Of a stretch of 44,667 bases of DNA, positions 8,704-17,041 are shown piece after piece. The notes under the pieces were generated by a model. That model saw only the letters and a list, made by a program, of their open reading frames with translations. It searched no databases and had not been told where the DNA came from. A program made the position numbers and the translations under genes. Every line of letters begins with the position of its first letter. Position 1 is the first letter of the stretch. Source of the stretch: JACRAR01 sp041674465 (GTDB taxonomy: Bacteria; Pseudomonadota; Gammaproteobacteria; Burkholderiales; Rhodocyclaceae); NCBI GenBank assembly GCA_041674465.1, contig JBAYVV010000015.1, positions 1 to 44,667 on the forward strand. Direction: 5' to 3'.

Positions 8704-9891
8704 ATGAAAATTGAATCGATTCGCCTCAAGAACTACAAGGTGTTCCGAGACGTACATCTGAAGGACATTCCGTCCTTTCTGGTGGTGGTCGGGGCCAATG
8801 GTTCGGGCAAATCCACTTTGTTTGATGTCTTCGGTTTTCTGCACGACTGCCTGAAAGGCACGGTACGCCAGGCGCTGGACAAGCGCGGGCGTTTCCGCGA
8901 AGTATTGAGCCGAGAGGCCGATGACGACACGATCCTGATCGAAATTCAGTACCGCATGCTGATCACCGGCACCGAACGTTTGGTGACGTACTCGCTGGAA
9001 ATCGGCGAGCAGAGCGGCTCGCCGATCGTTCAACGCGAGGTGTTGCGTTACAAGCGCGGGCGCTATGGCAGTCCTTTCCACTTTCTCGATTTTTCGGCCG
9101 GCGAAGGCTACGCGATTACCAACGAGGAAGATTTCAACAAGGCTGACGAAGACTTGGAGCGCGAAGTCCAGAAAGTCGGTCCCGATACGCTGGCCATCAA
9201 GGGCCTCGGTCAGTTCGAGCGCTTCAAGGCGGCCAATGCCTTCCGGCAGCTGATCGAGTCCTGGCACGTCTCCGATTTTCACATCAGCGCCGCGCGGGGC
9301 CGCAAGGAAGCAGCGGGCGATTCTGAACACCTGTCCGAAACTGGCGACAACCTGCCGCGCGTGGCGCAATACCTGTTCGAGCAGCATCCCGAAACCTTTC
9401 AGCGCATTCTGGACATCATGGCGCGGCGCGTGCCGGGTGTGGCTTCGGTGGAGCCGCGCCTGATGGATGATGGTTACCTGACGCTGCGCTTCCAGGACGG
9501 CTCGTTCAAGACACCGTTCCTGGACCGCTATGTATCAGATGGCACGATCAAGATGTTCGCCTATCTGGTCTTGCTGCATGACCCCCGGCCACACCCCCTA
9601 CTGTGCGTCGAGGAACCGGAGAACCAGCTCTATCCGCGGCTGATGGGTGAACTGGCCGAAGAGTTCCGCCTTTATGCAACGAGCGGTGGCCAGGTATTGG
9701 TGTCAACGCACTCACCGGATTTCCTGAATGCCGTGGGGCTCGACGAAGTCTGCTGGCTGGTGAAGCGCCAGGGTGGTACCGAGATTCGCCGCGCTCGTGA
9801 CGATGCGCAGATTGCCGCCTACATGGCCGAAGGTGACCAGATGGGATACCTGTGGAAACAAGGCTTCTTCGAGGGAGCCGATCCGGCATGA
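8704..9891 (+). CDS. AAA-family ATPase (ABC/SMC-like, AAA_21 type), partner of TOPRIM gene
   Basis: A 395-residue ATPase of the RecF/OLD-like AAA_21 group. Walker A is GANGSGKST (residues 30-38) after the family opening IESIRLKNYKVFRDV; Walker B is LLCVEEPEN near residue 300, and the switch histidine is in STHSPDF near 335. I chose the ATG at 8704 (AGGAA upstream) rather than the ATG at 8677. The next gene starts inside its stop codon (ATGA), so the two products are probably made together. Such ATPases paired with a separate TOPRIM/DUF4276 protein occur in defence islands and within type I restriction loci; the setup is comparable to, but not the same as, PARIS (AriA/AriB). An anti-phage role is inference. 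Confidence 0.85.
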   Translation: MKIESIRLKNYKVFRDVHLKDIPSFLVVVGANGSGKSTLFDVFGFLHDCLKGTVRQALDKRGRFREVLSREADDDTILIEIQYRMLITGTERLVTYSLEIGEQSGSPIVQREVLRYKRGRYGSPFHFLDFSAGEGYAITNEEDFNKADEDLEREVQKVGPDTLAIKGLGQFERFKAANAFRQLIESWHVSDFHISAARGRKEAAGDSEHLSETGDNLPRVAQYLFEQHPETFQRILDIMARRVPGVASVEPRLMDDGYLTLRFQDGSFKTPFLDRYVSDGTIKMFAYLVLLHDPRPHPLLCVEEPENQLYPRLMGELAEEFRLYATSGGQVLVSTHSPDFLNAVGLDEVCWLVKRQGGTEIRRARDDAQIAAYMAEGDQMGYLWKQGFFEGADPA

Positions 9892-10481
9892 AGGAACTGG
9901 TGTTTCTGCTCGAAGAGGAATCCGCGAAGGCCATGCTGGAGAGCTTGTTGCCGCGCATCCTTCATCCCGATATCCGGCCGCGCTACATACCCTTCGAGGG
10001 CAAGCAAGATCTTGAGCGGCAGATGGTCAAACGCCTTCACGGTTACGCGAATCCGCATGCACGCTTCATTGTGCTGCGCGATCAGGATAACGCGCCGGAT
10101 TGCCGGGCAGTGAAGGAAAGGCTGATCGAGCGCTGCCAAGAAGCCGGGAAAGCGGCGAAGGCCCTGGTGCGTATCGCCTGCAAGGAACTGGAAACGTTTT
10201 ATCTAGCAGATCTAGTCGCTGTCGAACAAGGTTTGGCACTCAAGAAACTCGCAATGCAACAAGGCTCGGCAAAGTTTCGTGACCCGGATCGTTTGGGCAG
10301 CCCCAGCAAGGAATTGACAGCGCTGACCAAGGGAACCTATCAGAAGGTCAGTGGTTCTCGGGCGATTGGCGATCATCTCGATCCCGCCAATACACGCTCG
10401 CCCAGTTTCAAGAACCTGCTTCAGGGAATTCGGCGTATGGAAGCCGAGTTGCTGGCTATTCAGAACGTGTGCAAAGCATGA
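9888..10481 (+). CDS. DUF4276 family protein, TOPRIM-like nuclease candidate
   Basis: A 197-residue protein of the DUF4276 type. It has the acidic N-terminal cluster after a hydrophobic strand (LVFLLEEESAK, Glu9-11), a DxD motif after the next core strand (FIVLRDQD, Asp65 and Asp67), and the family segment CKELETFYLAD (Glu100, Glu102, Asp108). This Glu then DxD pattern is that of the TOPRIM fold of OLD nucleases and topoisomerases. It overlaps the ATPase gene by ATGA and nothing else lies in the transcript unit before the SWIM gene 66 bases on. By analogy with ATPase/TOPRIM defence pairs it would be the effector, held or triggered by the ATPase. No activity is proven. Confidence 0.8.
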   Translation: MKELVFLLEEESAKAMLESLLPRILHPDIRPRYIPFEGKQDLERQMVKRLHGYANPHARFIVLRDQDNAPDCRAVKERLIERCQEAGKAAKALVRIACKELETFYLADLVAVEQGLALKKLAMQQGSAKFRDPDRLGSPSKELTALTKGTYQKVSGSRAIGDHLDPANTRSPSFKNLLQGIRRMEAELLAIQNVCKA

Positions 10482-10547
10482 TTAGCTGGTGTGTATTGGC
10501 CTGCCCACCAAGTCAAAGTCGTGAAGAGGCAATACGCGTGAAAGAGT

Positions 10548-12341
10548 GTGATAGAAAGGGTAATAACGGTGCTGACCACGCTCATCAATCGTAACGCGCT
10601 GGAATCTCTGGCCGGTAGCGCCGCCTTCCGACGTGGCGAAGAATACTTTTCCGTCGGCTCGGTTGGCCGCCTTCGGACCATCGACGACAAAGTCACCGCC
10701 AAGGTCGAAGGTGCCGAGACCTACCAGATCGAGTTACGTGCAGACGACGGCGATCTGGCCTACGACTGTACCTGCCCACGTGCGGCGGATGGCTATTTCT
10801 GCAAACACTGCGTTGCCGTCGGACTGGCATGGCTCAGCGAACACGGTCCGGCATCGTTGCCGGCCGAAGGCGCCGGAAGAAAACCTGCCAAGGCCAAGCG
10901 CCGCGATCCCTGGAAAGACGTCCGGCACTATCTGGAAACCCAGCCAATCGAATCTTTAGTCGAGGTGTTGCTGGATGTCGCCCAGCGGGACGACCGGCTT
11001 TTCCAGTCTCTCCTGCTCAAGGCGGAGCGGACACACGGTGGCGGCAGTGCCGAAAAGGCCTTCCGGCGCGCCATCGATGATGCGGTGCAGATTCGTGGCT
11101 TCATCGACTGGCGCGAGGTCGGCACCTATGCCGGGAATATCGAGCAGGTCGCCGATTCCATGGCCGAGCTGTTGCAGCCGGATTCCGCCGCCATGCTGAT
11201 TGGGCTCGCCGAGCATGCGATCGAGAAGATCGAGAACGCCTTGGAGCAGGTCGATGACTCGAACGGCGAGATCGGTGGCATCGTCTGTCGCCTTGGCGAG
11301 TTGCACCTCAAAGCCTGCACCCTTGCCAAACCTGATCCAGTGGCCCTCGCGGAACGGCTGTTCCGTTTCGAAACCACCTTGCCCTTTGGCTTGTGCAGTT
11401 TCGATGCCGCCACTTACAAAACGCCCCTTGGCAAGAAAGGCTTGCAGCGCTACCGTGAACTGGCCGAAGCCGAATGGCTGAAAATCAAACCACGCGCCGA
11501 TGACAAAGGCTACGACGCCCACAGGTCGGCGATCACCCGGATCATGGAGCGTCTGGCCGAGGCCAGCGGCGATGTCGACGAACTGGTGGCGATCAAGGCC
11601 AAGGATCTCTCGTCCAGCTATCGTTATCTCGGCATTGCTGAAATTCTGGTCAAGGCGAAACGCCACGACGAAGCACTGGGCTGGGCCGAGCGCGGCCTGA
11701 AAGCCTTTCCGGATCGACCGCACGACGACCTGCGGGATTTTTTGGTGGCCGCCTATCTCAAGCACCAACGCCATGACGAGGCCTTGCAGCTAACCTGGAT
11801 CCAGTTCGAGGAACGTCCCGGTCTTGAACCCTACAAGAAATTGCACGCGGTCGCCGGCATACTGGGCATCTGGCCGGCGCAGCGCGAGCGTGCACTGGCC
11901 TGGCTCGATCAGGCGATCGCCAAGGAGGCCGCATCCACCAGCCGCTGGAAGCCCAAGCCATCGAGACCAAACTACAGCTTGCGAGTGTCGATCGCCTTAT
12001 GGGAAAAAGATCTGGATGCCGCGTGGGCGGCGGCCCATCAAGGCATCTGCGACCGCTCGTTGCTGATCACGCTGGCCGGTAAGCTCGAAAAGAATCGTGC
12101 CGACGATGCCATCGGTTTGTATCGGCGCGTCATACCTGTCATCGTCGACGAAACCAAGAATTCGGCTTATCAGGAAGGTGTGCGGCTGGTCCAGAGGATC
12201 GGAAGTCTAATGAAAACACAGAACAGGCTGCGTGCATTCGGCGCCTATCTTGCGGAGCTGCGTGTGCAGTTCAAGCCGAAACGGAATTTCATCAAGCTGC
12301 TGGACGATGTGGCACGCTCATCTGCTGGTGCTGCATCATGA
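10548..12341 (+). CDS. SWIM zinc-finger protein with helical-repeat C-terminal region
   Basis: About 597 residues. A SWIM zinc finger is plain near residues 74-87: CTC (Cys74, Cys76), then CKH (Cys85, His87). SWIM domains bind DNA or proteins. The rest (about 110-590) is mostly amphipathic helix, with segments such as SSYRYLGIAEILVKAKRHDEA followed by similar helical pairs that look like degenerate TPR repeats. The start is uncertain: GTG at 10548, or GTG at 10569, which has a better-placed GAAAGGG. SWIM genes often neighbour a SNF2 helicase, but none is here. It follows the ATPase/DUF4276 pair by 66 bases and precedes the patatin gene by 7. The function is unknown. Confidence 0.8.
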   Translation: MIERVITVLTTLINRNALESLAGSAAFRRGEEYFSVGSVGRLRTIDDKVTAKVEGAETYQIELRADDGDLAYDCTCPRAADGYFCKHCVAVGLAWLSEHGPASLPAEGAGRKPAKAKRRDPWKDVRHYLETQPIESLVEVLLDVAQRDDRLFQSLLLKAERTHGGGSAEKAFRRAIDDAVQIRGFIDWREVGTYAGNIEQVADSMAELLQPDSAAMLIGLAEHAIEKIENALEQVDDSNGEIGGIVCRLGELHLKACTLAKPDPVALAERLFRFETTLPFGLCSFDAATYKTPLGKKGLQRYRELAEAEWLKIKPRADDKGYDAHRSAITRIMERLAEASGDVDELVAIKAKDLSSSYRYLGIAEILVKAKRHDEALGWAERGLKAFPDRPHDDLRDFLVAAYLKHQRHDEALQLTWIQFEERPGLEPYKKLHAVAGILGIWPAQRERALAWLDQAIAKEAASTSRWKPKPSRPNYSLRVSIALWEKDLDAAWAAAHQGICDRSLLITLAGKLEKNRADDAIGLYRRVIPVIVDETKNSAYQEGVRLVQRIGSLMKTQNRLRAFGAYLAELRVQFKPKRNFIKLLDDVARSSAGAAS

Positions 12342-12348
12342 ATAAACC

Positions 12349-13248
12349 ATGACGGTGCGTCTGTTCAAATCGAAACCCAAGCTCGGACTGGCTCTGGGCT
12401 CGGGTTCCGCACGCGGCTGGTCCCACATCGGCGTGATCCGGGCCCTGGCCGAGGCAGGCATCGAACCCGACATCGTCTGCGGCTGCTCGATCGGCTCATT
12501 GATCGGCGCGGCCTATGTCTCGGGCGAGTTCGACAAGCTCGAACACTGGGTCGAATCACTCAAATGGAGAGACGTGCTGGGCTTGCTGGATGTCAGTTTC
12601 AACGGCGGCCTGATCAAGGGCAACAAACTCATTGAATTCATCGGCAAGCATTTTGTCGACCAGGACTTCACGGCCCTGGAAAAACCCTTCGCCTGCGTCG
12701 CCACCGATCTGGAAACCGGACGAGAAATCTGGCTCAAGGAAGGCAGCGTGGTCGAAGCGGTGCGGGCATCGATCGCCATCCCGGGCTTGTTCCGACCGCG
12801 TCTGCGCGATGGCCGCCTGCTCGTCGATGGCGGGTTGGTCAATCCGGTGCCGGTTTCCTTGTGCCGCGCCCTCGGGGCAGACCTGGTGATCGCGGTGGAT
12901 TTGGGTTCGGATCGGCCGGGACATGCAAGCCCACATGAGGGGGAAACGACTGCCGGTGGATGGAAGCAAAAGCTCCTGAATGGACTGGGTCTGGCGTCTT
13001 CTCAGGCAGAGGAAATACAATCCTTGCCTTCCCTGCTGTCCGTGCTGACAGGCAGCCTGCAGATCATGCAAGTGCGCATCGCGCGCAGCCGGCTCGCAGG
13101 TGAGCCGGCCGATGTGCTGCTCACGCCGCGACTCGGTGAAGTCGGCATGATGGAATACCACCGCGGCGCGGAATGTATCGCCGAAGGGCGCGCCGAAGTC
13201 GGGCGCATGCTGCCAGCACTGCACCATGCATTGGGAATAGCCGCATGA
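12349..13248 (+). CDS. Patatin-like phospholipase (RssA family)
   Basis: A 299-residue patatin-family serine hydrolase. The oxyanion motif is ALGSGSARGWSHIGV (residues 15-29), the nucleophile elbow is GCSIGS (Ser47), and the catalytic Asp160 is in LLVDGGLVNPVP. This Ser-Asp dyad hydrolyses acyl chains of phospholipids or related lipids. The short form without a membrane barrel resembles E. coli RssA. It has no signal peptide, so a cytoplasmic or membrane-surface role is likely. It starts 7 bases after the SWIM gene and overlaps the next gene by ATGA. Confidence 0.9.
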   Translation: MTVRLFKSKPKLGLALGSGSARGWSHIGVIRALAEAGIEPDIVCGCSIGSLIGAAYVSGEFDKLEHWVESLKWRDVLGLLDVSFNGGLIKGNKLIEFIGKHFVDQDFTALEKPFACVATDLETGREIWLKEGSVVEAVRASIAIPGLFRPRLRDGRLLVDGGLVNPVPVSLCRALGADLVIAVDLGSDRPGHASPHEGETTAGGWKQKLLNGLGLASSQAEEIQSLPSLLSVLTGSLQIMQVRIARSRLAGEPADVLLTPRLGEVGMMEYHRGAECIAEGRAEVGRMLPALHHALGIAA

Positions 13249-14666
13249 CGAGTCAGCTAATCGATGCGCTGACAGCCGTCGTCGGCGTCACCCATGTCTT
13301 GCGCAATGACGACGATATGGCGCCATTCCTCACTGATTGGCGTGGCAGGTATACCAGTCAGGCCTTGTGCGTCGTGCGCCCCGGCAACACCGAGGAAGTG
13401 TCGCGCGTCGTCTCTGCCTGCGCTGCCGCCGGTGTCGCCATCGTGCCGCAGGGCGGCAATACCGGCCTCGTGGGCGGCGCCACGCCCTGCTCCCCGGCTA
13501 GCCATCCCAAGGGCGAAGTCCTGGTCAGCCTGACCCGCCTGAACCGGATTCGCGCCATCGATCCGGACAACAACACCATGACCGTGGAAGCCGGCTGCAT
13601 TCTGCAACGGGTTCAGGAAGCGGCAGCGGCAGCAGGACGCCTGTTCCCCTTGTCATTGGCTGCCGAGGGCACTGCAACCATCGGCGGCAACCTGTCCACC
13701 AATGCCGGCGGCGTGCAGGTACTGCGCTACGGCACCATGCGCGATCTGACTCTGGGCCTGGAGGTGGTGCTGGCGGACGGCCAGGTCTGGAACGGTTTGC
13801 GCGGTCTGCGCAAAGACAATACCGGCTACGATCTCAAGCAGTTGTTCATCGGCGCCGAAGGCACGCTGGGTCTGATCTCTGCGGCCGTGCTCAAGCTCTA
13901 CCCGCTGCCGCGCAGCAAGGCTACGGCCTGGGTGGCCCTCGCCGATCCGGCTGCCGCCGTTGCCCTGCTCGGACACTTGCGCGAAACCTGCGGAGAGCGC
14001 ATCAGCGCTTTTGAAATCGTCGGCGGACCCGCCCTGCAACTGGTGCTGCAACATATTCCCGGCGCGCGCAATCCCCTTGCGACTACGCATGCCTGGCAAG
14101 TGTTGCTCGAACTCACCGATGCGAATGACTCGATCAACCTCAACCACATGCTGGAGCCGATTCTGAACAAGGAGGCAGAAGCTGGACGAATACTGGATGC
14201 CGTCGTCGCCCAAAGCGAAACGCAAGCCCAGGCGCTCTGGAATTTGCGCGAGAACATCGCCGAAGCGCAAAAACGCGAAGGCATCAGCATCAAGCACGAT
14301 GTCTCCGTTCCCGTGTCGCGCATCGCCGAATTCATCCGGCGCGCCGATACCGTATTGGCCCAGGCCCAGCCCGACGTGCGCATCGTTTGCTTCGGTCATA
14401 TCGGCGATGGCAATCTGCATTACAACCTGTCAAAACCGAGCCTTCTGGAAAATGAGCAATTCATTGCCGGACAAGCCGCCGTGAGCCGCTCGGTGCACGA
14501 CCTGGTGCATGAACTCGGCGGCAGCATTTCTGCAGAACATGGCCTGGGACAACTCAAGCGGGAAGAAATACTGCGCTACAAAAACCCAACCGAGATGGCC
14601 ATGATGCGGACCGTCAAAACCGCACTCGACCCGCTGGGGCTGATGAATCCGGGCAAGTTGCTGTGA
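13245..14666 (+). CDS. FAD-binding oxidoreductase, GlcD / D-2-hydroxyacid dehydrogenase type
   Basis: A 473-residue flavoprotein of the FAD-linked oxidase family (vanillyl-alcohol-oxidase fold). The FAD-binding loop is PQGGNTGLVGGATP (about 70-83), followed by GGNLSTNAGG, and the C-terminal domain has CFGHIGDGNLHYN and SAEHGLGQLKR, the signature of D-lactate, glycolate and D-2-hydroxyglutarate dehydrogenases. It would oxidise a D-2-hydroxy acid to the 2-oxo acid. No GlcE, GlcF or iron-sulphur partner is adjacent, which favours a single-subunit dehydrogenase. The start at 13245 overlaps the patatin stop (ATGA). The substrate cannot be assigned. Confidence 0.88.
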   Translation: MTSQLIDALTAVVGVTHVLRNDDDMAPFLTDWRGRYTSQALCVVRPGNTEEVSRVVSACAAAGVAIVPQGGNTGLVGGATPCSPASHPKGEVLVSLTRLNRIRAIDPDNNTMTVEAGCILQRVQEAAAAAGRLFPLSLAAEGTATIGGNLSTNAGGVQVLRYGTMRDLTLGLEVVLADGQVWNGLRGLRKDNTGYDLKQLFIGAEGTLGLISAAVLKLYPLPRSKATAWVALADPAAAVALLGHLRETCGERISAFEIVGGPALQLVLQHIPGARNPLATTHAWQVLLELTDANDSINLNHMLEPILNKEAEAGRILDAVVAQSETQAQALWNLRENIAEAQKREGISIKHDVSVPVSRIAEFIRRADTVLAQAQPDVRIVCFGHIGDGNLHYNLSKPSLLENEQFIAGQAAVSRSVHDLVHELGGSISAEHGLGQLKREEILRYKNPTEMAMMRTVKTALDPLGLMNPGKLL

Positions 14667-14692
14667 CTCTGTGCCGAAACACCTAAAGCGCC

Positions 14693-14729
14693 TAAAGCGC
14701 TTTACAGTCAATTCGCCCTTACGTATAAT
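14693..14729 (+). promoter_or_regulatory. Sigma-70 promoter of tRNA-Ala with a palindrome over its -35 box
   Basis: TTTACA (14701-14706) and TATAAT (14724-14729) are separated by 17 bases, about 14 bases before the tRNA 5' end. The -10 box is followed by the GC-rich TCGCGC, typical of stringently controlled stable-RNA promoters. A perfect 12-bp palindrome TAAAGCGCTTTA (14693-14704) overlaps the -35 box, and CCTAAAGCG occurs twice in tandem just before it. Confidence 0.75.
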
Positions 14730-14743
14730 TCGCGCTCTCTTGT

Positions 14744-14819
<76 letters not shown>

Positions 14820-14853
14820 CTTCACTATCCAATAGAGTACGGCAACATCCATG

Positions 14854-14877
14854 AAACCCGCCAAGTGCGGGTTTTTC
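14854..14877 (+). terminator. Rho-independent terminator after tRNA-Ala
   Basis: Perfect 8-bp stem AAACCCGC/GCGGGTTT with a 5-base loop, ending in a T run. The same stem is used after tRNA-Asp at 29672. The remaining bases to 15009 show no gene. Confidence 0.85.
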
Positions 14878-15009
14878 ATTGACGATTCATCGTCTTCCCG
14901 GTTTTTCAAACGGTCCATTCATTTGCGGTACAACAGAAGCAACTGCTTTAATTGGGCTGACGATGACGGTACATCAAGGGTAAGCCACCTCGGCAAGGCG
15001 TCACGAATG

Positions 15010-15504
15010 TCAGGTGTTCCAGCGTTTATCGGCAAGCACAACAGAAGTCTCGACTTGCCTTGCCGCGATTGACCAATATCTCCGGAGGAGGTCATCCTTC
15101 AGGTTGGAGGGCACAACCGTGAATCCGTTGCGTCGATAGAACTCTATGGCCCACGATGCATCTGCCCAGGTACCAACCAGAACGGGTTTGTCAGTCAAAC
15201 TCATCACGTGTTGCAGTAGCTTCGTCCCCACTCCCATTCTTTGAGCACCTGGCTTGATATAAGCGTGGCGGATCAATGCAACTTTCACCTTATCCTGAAT
15301 TCCCATCACACCAAGCAGGTTGTCCTCGTCTTGTGCCAGCCAAAAAGTGACGCCATCACTGATTTCATGTTCAAGCTCATCCTTGGGCATATAGGGTTCC
15401 TGCCACCGATCAGAGGGGATCACTCCTTGATAAGCCTGGGCGGCATCGTTAATGATTGCCCAAACCCGATTCAAATCCGCGGGGTTAAACGCCTTGATTA
15501 GCAT
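15010..15504 (-). CDS. GNAT family N-acetyltransferase
   Basis: A 164-residue GNAT protein. It opens with LIKAFNPADLNRVWAIINDAA and has the acetyl-CoA loop PGAQRMGVGTKLL (about residues 89-101), then a C-terminal FYRRNGF motif common in this family. It would transfer an acetyl group to a small-molecule or protein amine; the substrate is not predictable. It is a single gene between tRNA-Ala and a divergent small lipoprotein gene, in a stretch of lower GC than the flanks, suggesting accessory or acquired DNA. Confidence 0.88.
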   Translation of the reverse strand: MLIKAFNPADLNRVWAIINDAAQAYQGVIPSDRWQEPYMPKDELEHEISDGVTFWLAQDEDNLLGVMGIQDKVKVALIRHAYIKPGAQRMGVGTKLLQHVMSLTDKPVLVGTWADASWAIEFYRRNGFTVVPSNLKDDLLRRYWSIAARQVETSVVLADKRWNT

Positions 15505-15717
15505 GAGATGTTCAGCATGGAGGCTCCAGTCTCAAATCGCAGTACTTCCACTTGTCACCATAAAGCGGCCGTCCTCAATGAAATTGCGCAGCAAGGGCAA
15601 TGCACGGTACCTGGCGATTGTCGCCGGCACGGTGCGGCCTGTGGCTCACGAAGCCGCATAATGCGGGTCAAGGCGATTCGAAGGACCATCGAGTATTCTA
15701 TTCATGGAGGAAAGACA

Positions 15718-15921
15718 GTGAAAATCGAAACATTTCTGTTGATGACAATGCTGACCATGCTCGTTGGCTGCGACAGCAAACCAAAAGTAGCGCCCTTGTC
15801 CCAACCACCACAGATTATCCAGGATCAAAAACAGGCCTTGGATGATACCAAGAGTGTCGGTGATTCACTCGAGAAGCAGGCTGCAGAACAACGCAAAAAG
15901 TTGGAAGAGGAAACCAAGTAA
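15718..15921 (+). CDS. Small lipoprotein, unknown function
   Basis: A 67-residue protein starting at GTG after a strong GGAGGAAAG ribosome binding site. Residues 1-17 form a lipoprotein signal with lipobox LVGC and the lipidated Cys18. The mature part is short, proline-containing, then a charged helix (DSLEKQAAEQRKKLEEE) that may form a coiled coil. I do not recognise the family. The preceding 210 bases hold a 13-base palindrome CCGCATAATGCGG (15654-15666) but no clear gene. Confidence 0.65.
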   Translation: MKIETFLLMTMLTMLVGCDSKPKVAPLSQPPQIIQDQKQALDDTKSVGDSLEKQAAEQRKKLEEETK

Positions 15922-15999
15922 TACGGTCAGTCATCAGGCGAACTCACAACCGCCGTACCCACAATCACGTCTGTGCGATCAAGCTTGCCCGGGATAAGC

Positions 16000-16440
16000 T
16001 TAACGAGGCTTCGGCGGTGGTGGCGGATTGACCAGTCCCCCGGTTACAGAACCTGGTGGCGGAACATTGGCTGGCTGGCTGGATATCGGCCCTGGCGGCG
16101 TTGCGGGTACGACCTGCCAACCGGTCGGGCAAACGGATACATACGGGTAGTACCCATTTGCACCGGGGCAGAAGTACCAGGGCTGCTGCAAGGAGGGAAC
16201 AACTGGCGCTGGCTGAACGTAAACCGGTGCCGACTGAACATACACTGGCGCAGGCTCCACAAATATGGTGCGCGGTCGGGTAGCATCATAGATGATAGCG
16301 CCACCGATCACCGCCGGGACAACCCATGCTCCTCGCCAACCCCATCCACCACCGTGTCCACCGCCGTGATAGCCACGGTCTGCTAAAGCAGGGGTCGTTG
16401 CAACAATCGACAGCAGAGCAATCAATAATAGTTTCTTCAT
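16000..16440 (-). CDS. Secreted Gly/Pro-rich protein with C-terminal YYPYV-CP-GW motif
   Basis: A 146-residue exported protein with a clear Sec signal peptide (KKLLLIALLSIVATTPALA, cut before Asp21). A short Gly/His-rich stretch follows, one hydrophobic segment, the repeat PVYVQSAPVYVQPAPVV (about 75-92), and a module with WYFCPGANGYYPYVSVCPTGW, whose two cysteines may form a disulphide. The end is proline-rich (PPPPPKP). This WYYC...YYPYV...CP.GW module is common in small proteobacterial envelope proteins of unknown function. GGAG precedes the ATG. Confidence 0.75.
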   Translation of the reverse strand: MKKLLLIALLSIVATTPALADRGYHGGGHGGGWGWRGAWVVPAVIGGAIIYDATRPRTIFVEPAPVYVQSAPVYVQPAPVVPSLQQPWYFCPGANGYYPYVSVCPTGWQVVPATPPGPISSQPANVPPPGSVTGGLVNPPPPPKPR

Positions 16441-16752
16441 GGCGTGGCTCCTTGACCTCCTTATAGCCTATCGCCATTCAAACAGATAGTTGTATCTGGA
16501 GTATGTCGTAAATACATTTTGCAATGAATGTTCGGTGTCTGATTAGTCCCACAAAACTGACCACCCTGCCAGATTATGGAGTGCATTGTCGTGGGCCGGT
16601 TCTGTCTGCGCTGCAACAGTCATCCGGGCTTTCCTTGGTACCCGCCCGAGAACCACCGGGATCCTTGTACAACGAGCGGCTACATCCCGCCAGAAACGAC
16701 AAACCCCGCCTGTAGCGGGGTCAGTTCAGACCTGCAGGAATCTCCAAGGCGG
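16441..16752. other. Intergenic stretch without a convincing gene
   Basis: It holds the upstream region of the leftward secreted-protein gene and the terminator of yjfB (16698-16722). A cysteine-rich reading frame starting at 16576 on the plus strand runs through that terminator and into yjfB antisense, so I do not call it. Confidence 0.5.
16698..16722 (-). terminator. Terminator of yjfB
   Basis: On the minus strand CCCCGC-TACAG-GCGGGG is a perfect 6-bp GC stem followed by TTTGTCGTTT. It lies 30 bases after the yjfB stop. Confidence 0.75.
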
Positions 16753-16947
16753 CTAGGCGAAAGTATTGATCTTGTTGCCCAGGTGGGGAGGATTGTTGGG
16801 CAGCACTTGCGCTACGGAATCGATCAATTGCATCGCACCCTGAGCCTGGAGGTCTATGGCCTTTTTCAGCATTGTTATCTGAACGGCATCAGCCGTCTTC
16901 GCTTGTGCCATCTCGGTCGCCGCACTTGCAATTCCTGAAACGTCCAT
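16753..16947 (-). CDS. yjfB: YjfB-type putative motility protein
   Basis: A 64-residue protein of the YjfB family: it opens MDVSGIASAATEMAQAK, continues with VQITMLKKAIDLQAQGAMQLIDSV, and ends near GNKINTFA. Family members are short helical proteins annotated as putative motility factors; the molecular role is unknown. I place the start at 16947 because of the family N-terminus and a GGAGG eight bases upstream; a longer reading to 17022 has no support. A sigma-28-like promoter lies directly upstream and a terminator directly downstream, so it is a one-gene unit. No flagellar genes are nearby. Confidence 0.85.
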   Translation of the reverse strand: MDVSGIASAATEMAQAKTADAVQITMLKKAIDLQAQGAMQLIDSVAQVLPNNPPHLGNKINTFA

Positions 16948-16972
16948 ATCTTTCCTGCCTCCGCAGTATGTA

Positions 16973-16999
16973 ATTACGGCATCTACCCGATGTTCTTTA
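16973..16999 (-). promoter_or_regulatory. Sigma-28 (FliA) promoter candidate of yjfB
   Basis: On the minus strand TAAAGAAC (16999-16992) is followed after exactly 11 bases by GCCGTAAT (16980-16973). The consensus is TAAAGTTT-N11-GCCGATAA, so spacing is ideal and 11 of 16 positions agree by my reading. It ends 25 bases before the yjfB start. Confidence 0.6.
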
Positions 17000-17041
17000 G
17001 AGAAATATCGATCATTTCTCAAGACTGACCGGAGACAAGAA

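Noticed and set aside
14851..15072. Reading frame starting next to the tRNA-Ala terminator
   Set aside because: Its first codons are the terminator hairpin itself.
16576..16938. Cys-rich reading frame on the plus strand (VGRFCLRCNSHPGFPW)
   Set aside because: It runs through the yjfB terminator and antisense through yjfB, without a good ribosome binding site.
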